From Vicinamibacteria bacterium (lineage in GTDB: Bacteria > Acidobacteriota > Vicinamibacteria > Vicinamibacterales > 2-12-FULL-66-21), in the NCBI GenBank assembly GCA_025937075.1, contig JAICSD010000023.1:1-18566 (forward strand): a DNA stretch of 18,566 nucleotides, in the 5' to 3' direction. The position numbers and the translations under genes were made by a program. Position 1 is the stretch's first letter, and each line of letters opens with the position of its first letter. The notes beneath the pieces are model-generated. The model saw only the letters and a program-made list of their open reading frames with translations. It ran no database searches and was not told the origin of the DNA. Below, one piece after another: positions 8,124 to 14,184 of this stretch.

Positions 8124-8144
8124 TCGAGTGGTCTCTACCGGCGA

Positions 8145-8173
8145 AGCATGCCTCTCTCTCACTGGCGTGTCAA
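8145..8173 (-). promoter_or_regulatory. Candidate sigma70-like promoter of the PadR-ADOP-ADOP operon
   Basis: On the minus strand a consensus TTGACA (8173-8168) is followed by a 17-bp spacer and CATGCT (8150-8145). Transcription would start about 15 nt before the PadR ATG. The perfect -35 and ideal spacing support it; the -10 matches TATAAT at only three positions. Confidence 0.5.
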
Positions 8174-8213
8174 GTGGAATATTTGGACGGAGAGTCAACC
8201 TCCAACCTCCGAC

Positions 8214-8242
8214 TTGATCTAAGCCGCACAAGTTCCTAAGCT
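8214..8242 (+). promoter_or_regulatory. Candidate sigma70-like promoter of the amidohydrolase operon
   Basis: TTGATC (8214-8219), a 17-bp spacer and TAAGCT (8237-8242) precede the ATG at 8264. Transcription would start near 8249, just before the GGAGG ribosome site at 8250-8254. The intergenic region is only 140 bp and also holds the divergent PadR promoter. Confidence 0.45.
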
Positions 8243-8263
8243 GCGGGCCGGAGGTCCGACCGA

Positions 8264-9796
8264 ATGCACTCATTCCCGTTCCGCAAGGTAATCCGAGGCC
8301 TGCTTTGCGCCGTCGCGATCGGCCCCGTTCCGCTGATCGGGGCCGCGCAGCAGCAACCGGCGGCGCAGCAGCCGCAAAAGCCAGATCCCACGGTCCCCGG
8401 CGAACAGACGACGCGTCCGCCGGAGACGCCGCAGCGGCCCGCGACACCGCCTCAATCGCCGGCCAAGCCGGGTGCCGACACCGGCGGCGTGCCGCCGCTC
8501 GTGCCGAACGCGTACGCCTCCACCTATCAGCCGTTTCCGTCGCGCACGACGGTCATCCGGAACGCGACGATTCTCACGGCGGCGGGACCCGCGATCGAGC
8601 GCGGGTCGATCCTGCTGCAGAACGGCAAGGTCGCTGCCGTAGGTCAAAACGTCAACGCGCCCGCCGATGCGGTCGTCATCGACGCCACCGGCAAGTGGGT
8701 GACGCCCGGGATCATCGATACCCACTCGCACATCGGCGTCTATGCCGCACCGGGGATCGAATCGCTCCAGGACGGCAACGAAGCGACGAACCCGAACACC
8801 GCCGAAGTCTCGGCGGAGCACTCCATCTGGCCGCAGGATCCGCAGTTCGACCTCGCGCTCGCAGGGGGCGTGACGACAATGCAGATTCTGCCGGGGTCGG
8901 CGAACCTGTTCGGCGGCCGCGGCGTGACGGTCAAGAACGTACCCTCGCGCACGGCCGAAGGGATGAAGTTTCCCGGCGCGCCGTACAGCCTCAAGATGGC
9001 GTGCGGCGAGAACCCGAAGCGCGTGTATGGATCGCGCAACACGGCGCCATCGACCCGGATGGGCAACGTTGCCGTGTACCGCCGCGCCTGGCAGGCCGCG
9101 GCCGAATATCGCGCGAAGCTCCGACGGTGGCGTGAGGAGGGATCCGATCCGTCGAAGCGGCCGGACCGCAACCTCCAGCTCGAGACGCTGGCGGGCGTAC
9201 TGGACGGCGAGATCCTCGTCCACAACCACTGCTACCGCGCGGACGAGATGGCCACGATGATCAACATCGCGCGCGAGTTCGGCTACAAGATCGCCTCCTT
9301 CCATCACGCGGTCGAGGCGTACAAGATTCGCGACCTGCTCGTGGCCAACAACATCTGCGCGAGCATGTGGGCCGACTGGTGGGGGTTCAAGCTCGAAGCG
9401 TTCGACGGCATCACGCAGAACATCGCGCTCGTGCACGACGCCGGCGGCTGCGCCATCGTCCATTCCGACGACGCGGACGGTATTCAGCGCCTCAACCAGG
9501 AAGCGGCACAGGCGATCCGCGCTGGCGCCGAAGCAGGGATCACGATCGCCCGCGCGGACGCCGTACGCTGGCTGACCGCCAATCCCGCGAGGGCGCTCGG
9601 GATCGACAAGTGGACCGGTTCGCTCGAGGCCGGCAAGAACGCCGACGTGGTCATCTGGTCCACCGACCCGTTCAGCGTCTACACCAAAGCGGAACAGGTC
9701 TTCATCGACGGCGCGCTGATGTACGACCGGCACGATCCGGCAAAGCAGTGGCACCGCGACTTCATGACGGGGATTCTTCCGGAGGTGACGCGATGA
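8264..9796 (+). CDS. Exported metal-dependent amidohydrolase (imidazolonepropionase-like group)
   Basis: The 510-residue protein starts with a signal peptide (about 1-28, RKVIRGLLCAVAIGPVPLIGAA). A low-complexity Gln/Pro/Thr-rich linker (about 28-75) follows, then the composite beta-sandwich and TIM barrel of the amidohydrolase superfamily. Expected metal ligands are visible: HxH in DTHSHIG (His153, His155 region), His in VHNHC (320-322), His in SFHHA (347-348) and the barrel-end Asp in HSDDADG (400-406). The C-terminal GSLEAGKNADVVIWSTDPF is the typical family ending. It should hydrolyse an amide or cyclic amide bond in the periplasm, but family members range from imidazolonepropionase to dipeptidases, so the substrate is unknown. 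GGAGG at 8250-8254 supports the ATG. The gene overlaps the next one by 4 bp (ATGA), indicating coupled translation and a likely functional pair. Confidence 0.93.
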   Translation: MHSFPFRKVIRGLLCAVAIGPVPLIGAAQQQPAAQQPQKPDPTVPGEQTTRPPETPQRPATPPQSPAKPGADTGGVPPLVPNAYASTYQPFPSRTTVIRNATILTAAGPAIERGSILLQNGKVAAVGQNVNAPADAVVIDATGKWVTPGIIDTHSHIGVYAAPGIESLQDGNEATNPNTAEVSAEHSIWPQDPQFDLALAGGVTTMQILPGSANLFGGRGVTVKNVPSRTAEGMKFPGAPYSLKMACGENPKRVYGSRNTAPSTRMGNVAVYRRAWQAAAEYRAKLRRWREEGSDPSKRPDRNLQLETLAGVLDGEILVHNHCYRADEMATMINIAREFGYKIASFHHAVEAYKIRDLLVANNICASMWADWWGFKLEAFDGITQNIALVHDAGGCAIVHSDDADGIQRLNQEAAQAIRAGAEAGITIARADAVRWLTANPARALGIDKWTGSLEAGKNADVVIWSTDPFSVYTKAEQVFIDGALMYDRHDPAKQWHRDFMTGILPEVTR

Positions 9797-11088
9797 AGGG
9801 CCTTTCAGCCGTGGCGCTCGCGCTCGTCCTCGTGCAAGCCGCACCGGGCGGCAGGCAGACTGCTGCCCAGGCTCCCGCTCCCGCGCAGGACACGATTGCC
9901 ATCATGAACGCGCGCGTGCTGCCGGTCTCTGGTCCCGCGATCGAGCGCGGCACGGTGCTCATCCGCTCGGGACAGATCGCGGCGGTCGGCGCCAGCGTGC
10001 GGGTCCCGCCGGGCGCGCAGACGATTGACGCTGCAGGAAAGATCGTGACGCCTGGCCTGCTCGACTCCGCCACCCAGATCGGCATCGTCGAGATCCCTGG
10101 CGGCGCGCAGGGCACGGCGGATCAGTCGACGACGGATGCGCGCATCAGCGCGGCGTTCAACGTGGTGGACTCGTTCAACGCGAACACGACGGTGATTCCG
10201 GTCACGCGCGTCGAGGGCATTACGCGCGCCCTCGTGATGCCGGAGCGTACGGGCAACGTGCTGCTCGGGCAGGCGGCGGTGATCGATCTGAGCGGCGCGC
10301 AGGCGCCCGAGAGCATCAGCCGTGCGCCGGCGGCGATGGTGGCCGTGCTCGGGGAAGCGGGTGCGTCCGTCGCCGGGGGCTCCCGTGCGACCGCAATGCT
10401 TCGGCTGCGCGAGATGCTGGAAGACGCCGCAGACTATGCGCGCAACCGCGTGGCGTACAACGCGGCGCAGCGGCGCGAGTACGTGCGTGGACGGCTCGAC
10501 CTGGAGGCGCTCAGGCCGGTCCTGCGCGGCGACATTCCCCTCGCCGTCGAGGCCAATCGCGCCAGCGATCTGCTTGCCGCGATGCGGTTGGCCGACGAGT
10601 TCAAGCTGAAGCTCATTCTGATGGGCGCGGTCGAGGGATGGATGGTCGCGGACGACCTCGCGAAGCACAACGTCGCCGTCGTGGTGAAGCCGCTCACCGA
10701 TATCCCGACGTTCGACGGCCTCGGTGCCACGCTGGAGAACGCGGCGCGGCTGGCGAAGGCGGGCGTCACCGTTGCGATTTCGTCGTTCGACACGCACAAC
10801 GCACGGAACCTCCGGCAGGAAACGGGGAACGCCATCTCGTACGGACTCGATCGCGATACCGCGTTGAAGGCGGTGACGATGGTGCCGGCGCAGCTCTGGG
10901 GCGTTGCCGATCGCCTGGGCTCGCTCGATGTGGGCAAGGATGCGGACGTCGTCGTCTGGTCCGGCGATCCGTTCGAGCTGATGACGCGCGCCGAGCACGT
11001 GTTCATTCGCGGCCGCGAGGTGCCTCAGGACACGCGCCAGCGCGAGCTGCTGAACCGGTATCGAGACCTGAGAACGGTGCCGAAGTAG
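9793..11088 (+). CDS. Exported amidohydrolase-fold protein lacking the metal ligands (probable pseudoenzyme)
   Basis: The product has 431 residues. It has a signal peptide (about 1-26) and the same fold as its upstream partner: NARVLPVSGPAIERGTVLI and AAGKIVTPGLL at the start, GSLDVGKDADVVVWSGDPF at the end. The catalytic positions differ. Where the partner has DTHSHIG this protein has DSATQIG (91-97), so both HxH histidines are gone. HNH is replaced by EAN (253-255), HHA by a Gly-Ala-Val stretch (278-280), and HSDD by SSFDT (330-334). It is therefore probably inactive as a metal hydrolase and may be a structural or regulatory subunit of a heteromer, or may have another activity. The start at 9793 is chosen because ATGA overlaps the upstream stop and GGAGG (9781-9785) sits 7 nt before it. 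A longer open frame exists upstream but runs inside the first gene. A strong hairpin follows the stop. Confidence 0.88.
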   Translation: MKGLSAVALALVLVQAAPGGRQTAAQAPAPAQDTIAIMNARVLPVSGPAIERGTVLIRSGQIAAVGASVRVPPGAQTIDAAGKIVTPGLLDSATQIGIVEIPGGAQGTADQSTTDARISAAFNVVDSFNANTTVIPVTRVEGITRALVMPERTGNVLLGQAAVIDLSGAQAPESISRAPAAMVAVLGEAGASVAGGSRATAMLRLREMLEDAADYARNRVAYNAAQRREYVRGRLDLEALRPVLRGDIPLAVEANRASDLLAAMRLADEFKLKLILMGAVEGWMVADDLAKHNVAVVVKPLTDIPTFDGLGATLENAARLAKAGVTVAISSFDTHNARNLRQETGNAISYGLDRDTALKAVTMVPAQLWGVADRLGSLDVGKDADVVVWSGDPFELMTRAEHVFIRGREVPQDTRQRELLNRYRDLRTVPK

Positions 11089-11096
11089 TGACCGGG

Positions 11097-11117
11097 GGCG
11101 GCCCTTTCAGGGCCGCC
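11097..11117 (+). terminator. Hairpin after the amidohydrolase operon
   Basis: GGCGGCCC and GGGCCGCC form a perfect 8-bp stem with a TTTCA loop, 8 nt after the stop codon at 11088. No T-run follows, so it may be a non-canonical terminator or an mRNA-stabilising hairpin. The unit recurs at 14138-14170. Confidence 0.6.
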
Positions 11118-11124
11118 ACCATCC

Positions 11125-11153
11125 TTGCCGCCTGTATCCACTCTGTATATACT
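11125..11153 (+). promoter_or_regulatory. Sigma70-like promoter of the second PadR-ADOP operon, with a palindrome at the -10
   Basis: TTGCCG (11125-11130), a 17-bp spacer and TATACT (11148-11153) form a good promoter. The GTG of the PadR gene begins 6 nt after the -10, so the mRNA is probably leaderless. The perfect palindrome GTATATAC (11145-11152) overlaps the -10 and is a plausible core of an autoregulatory PadR operator. The regulator link is inferred from position. Confidence 0.6.
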
Positions 11154-11159
11154 CGGCGC

Positions 11160-11513
11160 GTGCAGATCACGCCCGAGACGCTCCTTCCGCTTCAGCCCGC
11201 CACGTTCCACATCCTCGTCGCGCTCAGCGATCAGGACCTCCACGGCTACGCCATCATGCAGGAGGTCGCCGCGCGGACAGACGGCAACGTCCGCCTGACG
11301 GCCGCGACGCTGTATCGATCGATCCAGCGGATGCTCGATCAGAAGCTGATCGTCGAAACGAACGACCGCCCATCGCCCGAGGACGATGACGAGCGGCGGC
11401 GCTACTACCGGATCACGCCGTTCGGCCGGACGGTGGCCAAGGCGGAGGCGCGGCGGCTTGCGCAGATGCTGACGCTGGCGCGCGCGAAGGGGCTCGCGCC
11501 CGGGAAGGTGTGA
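11160..11513 (+). CDS. PadR family transcriptional regulator (partner of the downstream permease)
   Basis: The protein has 117 residues and starts at GTG. It has a PadR winged helix: LQPATFHILVALSDQDLHGY (about 10-30), AIMQEVAARTDGNVRLTAATLYRSIQRMLDQKLI as scaffold and recognition helix, and a wing with acidic insert DRPSPEDDDERRRYYRITPFG. A C-terminal helix AEARRLAQMLTLARAKGL follows. It belongs to a different PadR type from the one at 7776-8123, with Q-P-A-T-F-H-I-L instead of L-L-Q-G-T-L-D at the start of helix 1. The GTG at 11160 is chosen because the frame upstream is short and unrelated to the family, and because a promoter -10 ends 6 nt before it, implying a leaderless transcript. Its stop overlaps the permease ATG by one base (TGATG), so both are made together. 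It probably represses its own operon. Confidence 0.9.
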   Translation: MQITPETLLPLQPATFHILVALSDQDLHGYAIMQEVAARTDGNVRLTAATLYRSIQRMLDQKLIVETNDRPSPEDDDERRRYYRITPFGRTVAKAEARRLAQMLTLARAKGLAPGKV

Positions 11514-14098
11514 TGCGGTTCTATCGCCTGCTGCTCTGCCTCTACCCCGCGTCGTTCCGCCAGGAATACGGCGGCGAGATGACGTCGATCCTCCGCGATC
11601 GTCTTCGGGATGCCGGCCCGACGGGCCGCATCGGTGTGTGGGCCGGCGCGATTGGTGAAGTGCTGGGCGGCGCCGCCGCGGTCCACTGGGACATCCTTCG
11701 CCAGGATCTCCGCTACACGGTGCGCACGCTGCTGCGAACGCCTGCCTTCACGCTGACCGCGATCCTGCTGCTCGCGATTGGCATCGGCGCCAATACGGCC
11801 GTCTTCTCCGTCACCGATTTCACGCTGCTCCGGCCACTACCCTTTCCCGAGCCGGACCGGCTCGTGAAATTGTGGCAGTCCGTGCCCGGGTACTACTCGC
11901 GCACGGAGCTGTCGCCCGAGAACTATCGCGACTGGAAGCGCCAGAGCCGATCCTATGAGTCCATGGGCGCAGCGTGGGCGCTCGCGGCGAATCTGGTCGT
12001 CAGCGGCGCCGAGCCCGAGAGGATCGACGGTGCCGCCGTCACATCGGATCTGCTGCCGACGCTTGGCGTGCGCCCGGCGTTGGGACGCTGGTTCAGCGAA
12101 GAAGAGGACCGCGAGAACGCCGCCGGCACCATCATCCTGAGCGACGCGCTCTGGCGAGCGCTCTTCGGCGGCGACCCGAACGTGTTGGGTCGGCAGATCA
12201 CACTGGATGACGAGCCATATCTGGTCGTCGGCGTCATGCCGCCGTCGTTTTCATTTCCATCCAGACAGGCGGAGTTCTGGACGCCGATTCGCCTGAGTCC
12301 TCGTGACACCGATCGCACGAACACGTATCTGCAGGTCGTCGCCCGGCTGAGGCACGACATCACCATCGGGCAGGCGCGCGCGGAGATTGCCGCGATCGCG
12401 AACCGGCTCGCGGTTCAGTATCCGAAGGAGAACGAGCAAATCACCGGCATCGCGATCGGCATGCGCGACGAGGTGCCGCGGCAGTCCCGGATGCTGATCC
12501 TCGCGCTGAACGGCGCGGCGCTGTGCGTCCTGCTGATCGTATGTGCCAACCTTGCGAACCTGCTGATGGCGCGCGCGCTGGCCCGGCGGCGTGAGCTCGC
12601 GGTCCGCACTGCAATCGGAGCCGGACGCGATCGGCTGCTGCGGCAGCTTGCGACGGAGAGCGGCACGCTCGCGCTCGCGGGCGGCGTGCTCGGCGTGGGC
12701 GTCGCGTATGCGGCCGTGCCGGTGCTCGCGCAGTTGACACCCGTCAACCTGCCCTCGCCGGAATCCCCGGCCGTCGATCCACGCGTGCTCGTCTTTGCGC
12801 TCGGGCTCACGGCACTGACCGGGATGATCTTCGGATTGCTGCCCGCGCTTCGGATTGGACGTGACGTCGACGCCACGGGGCTCCGCGAGGGCGCGCGCAG
12901 CGGCGCCCGCCGCGATCGCGTTCGCGCCGCGCTCGTCGTGACCGAAGTGATTGCGTCGATCGTGCTGCTCGTCGGCGCCGGCCTGCTGATTCGCGCGCTC
13001 TGGCGCATTCAGCACGTCGATCCCGGATTCCGCGCCGATCGGGTATTGACGATGAGGACGACCCTGGCGTGGCCGAAGTACCGGGAGACCGAGAAGCGCG
13101 CGAGCTTCTATCTTCGCGTGCTCGACGAGGTGCGCCATCTGCCTGGCGTCACCAGCGCGGCCTACATCAGCGGGCTCCCGATGGTCACACGCGGCGGCAT
13201 CTGGTCCGTGCTGCTCAACGGCGATACGGCGTCCCGGCGCGCCAGCCAGTCCGTGAGCCTCCGCTACACGACACCGGACTTCTTCCGGACGCTCGGCATT
13301 CCTCTCCTGAAGGGACGCGACGTGAGCGATGCGGATGTCGCGGGATCACAGTCCGTCGCCGTGGTGAGTGAATCCCTCGCGCGGCGGTACTGGCCGGGCG
13401 AAGACCCGATCGGACGCCGCTTCACGATTGCCTTCGCGGAGCGCACGATCTGCGGGGTCGTCGCCGACATCCGCGTCCGCGGGCTGGAGGCGTCGAGCGA
13501 GCCGCAGGTGTACATCCCGTACCGTCAGATTCCGGACGGCTATATGTCTACGTTCGCGCCAAAGGATCTCGCGATCCAATCTTTGATGCCGCTCGATCAG
13601 CTGGTGCCGGCCGTCCGTGCGATTATCCGCCGGGCCGATCCGCAGGAGCCGATCTCGGACATCCGTCCGCTCGCCGACATCGTCGGCCGCGAGACAGCGC
13701 CCCGCGCACAACAGGTGCGCGTGCTGGCGGCGTTCGCGGCGACGGCAGTGCTGCTGGCGGCAATTGGCCTTCACGGGCTCTTGATGTTCGCCGTATCGCA
13801 GCGCACGCAGGAGTTCGGCGTGCGCCTCGCGCTGGGCGCGCAGCCCGGCACCCTGGCGCGTTCCGTTCTCGCGCAGGGTGCGGTGCTGGCGCTGGCCGGG
13901 ACCGTTCCGGGACTGCTGCTCGCCTACGCCGCCGGCCGGAGTCTGCAAGCACTGCTCGCGGGCGTCGATCCAGGGGATCCGCTCACCTTCGGAACCGTTG
14001 CAGTCGTGACGCTGGGAATCACGCTCGCCGGCAGCCTCTCCGCCGCGCGTCGGGCGTTCCGGTTGAATCCCGTCGACGCCCTTCGCGTCGACGCGTGA
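11513..14098 (+). CDS. ADOP-type orphan ABC permease (MacB/FtsX-like), prefix domain 2
   Basis: The product has 861 residues from the ATG at 11513. A GTG one codon earlier is possible, but TGATG overlap with the PadR stop and GGGAAGG just upstream favour the ATG. The N-terminus FYRLLLCLYPASFRQEYGGEM and the following 45 residues form a prefix unlike that of the two minus-strand permeases (permease prefix domain 2). A transmembrane segment (about 80-103), a MacB-type periplasmic domain (about 110-320), and an FtsX block with ARRRELAVRTAIGAGRDRLL and segments near 328-350, 385-403 and 425-447 follow. The second half has a segment at 473-495, a periplasmic domain (about 505-730) and a final FtsX block with QRTQEFGVRLALGAQPGTLA. 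No ABC ATPase is encoded nearby. It should be an inner-membrane protein controlled by the adjacent PadR; its substrate is unknown. Confidence 0.93.
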   Translation: MRFYRLLLCLYPASFRQEYGGEMTSILRDRLRDAGPTGRIGVWAGAIGEVLGGAAAVHWDILRQDLRYTVRTLLRTPAFTLTAILLLAIGIGANTAVFSVTDFTLLRPLPFPEPDRLVKLWQSVPGYYSRTELSPENYRDWKRQSRSYESMGAAWALAANLVVSGAEPERIDGAAVTSDLLPTLGVRPALGRWFSEEEDRENAAGTIILSDALWRALFGGDPNVLGRQITLDDEPYLVVGVMPPSFSFPSRQAEFWTPIRLSPRDTDRTNTYLQVVARLRHDITIGQARAEIAAIANRLAVQYPKENEQITGIAIGMRDEVPRQSRMLILALNGAALCVLLIVCANLANLLMARALARRRELAVRTAIGAGRDRLLRQLATESGTLALAGGVLGVGVAYAAVPVLAQLTPVNLPSPESPAVDPRVLVFALGLTALTGMIFGLLPALRIGRDVDATGLREGARSGARRDRVRAALVVTEVIASIVLLVGAGLLIRALWRIQHVDPGFRADRVLTMRTTLAWPKYRETEKRASFYLRVLDEVRHLPGVTSAAYISGLPMVTRGGIWSVLLNGDTASRRASQSVSLRYTTPDFFRTLGIPLLKGRDVSDADVAGSQSVAVVSESLARRYWPGEDPIGRRFTIAFAERTICGVVADIRVRGLEASSEPQVYIPYRQIPDGYMSTFAPKDLAIQSLMPLDQLVPAVRAIIRRADPQEPISDIRPLADIVGRETAPRAQQVRVLAAFAATAVLLAAIGLHGLLMFAVSQRTQEFGVRLALGAQPGTLARSVLAQGAVLALAGTVPGLLLAYAAGRSLQALLAGVDPGDPLTFGTVAVVTLGITLAGSLSAARRAFRLNPVDALRVDA

Positions 14099-14106
14099 TC
14101 GGTGGC

Positions 14107-14139
14107 CCCATTCGTGGCGCGGTCCCATTCGTGGCGCGG
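14107..14139 (+). repeat. Tandem direct repeat, two 16-bp units
   Basis: CCCATTCGTGGCGCGG occurs at 14107-14122 and again at 14124-14139, a period of 17 bp. It lies in the 86-bp gap between two convergent permease genes, directly before a long hairpin. The repeat may be replication slippage or part of an intergenic repeat family. Confidence 0.85.
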
Positions 14140-14170
14140 GCCTTTCAGGCCTGGCGGCCGTGAAAGGCCC
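14138..14170. terminator. Long hairpin between convergent permease genes (probable bidirectional terminator)
   Basis: GGGCCTTTCA (14138-14147) pairs perfectly with TGAAAGGCCC (14161-14170). The 13-nt loop can pair further through two GGCC blocks with one bulged base. The hairpin can also be read as two smaller inverted units, GGCC-TTTCA-GGCC and, on the minus strand, GGCC-TTTCAC-GGCC. Its position between two converging stops suggests termination in both directions, although neither side has a T-run. Confidence 0.65.
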
Positions 14171-14184
14171 CCCACGAGGCCGCC

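Noticed and set aside
8124..8447. N-terminal extension of the PadR gene to 8447
   Set aside because: The extension is Ala/Arg-rich, unlike the family, would cross the TTGACA promoter and would overlap the divergent amidohydrolase start. The ATG at 8123 fits the family length.
9367..9792. N-terminal extension of the second amidohydrolase
   Set aside because: The extension lies in another frame of the first gene and lacks family features. The ATG at 9793 has a ribosome site and is followed by a signal peptide.
8270..9844. 524-codon minus-strand frame opposite the first amidohydrolase
   Set aside because: It shows only Arg-rich shadow composition, whereas the plus-strand frame has signal peptide, ligands and a ribosome site.
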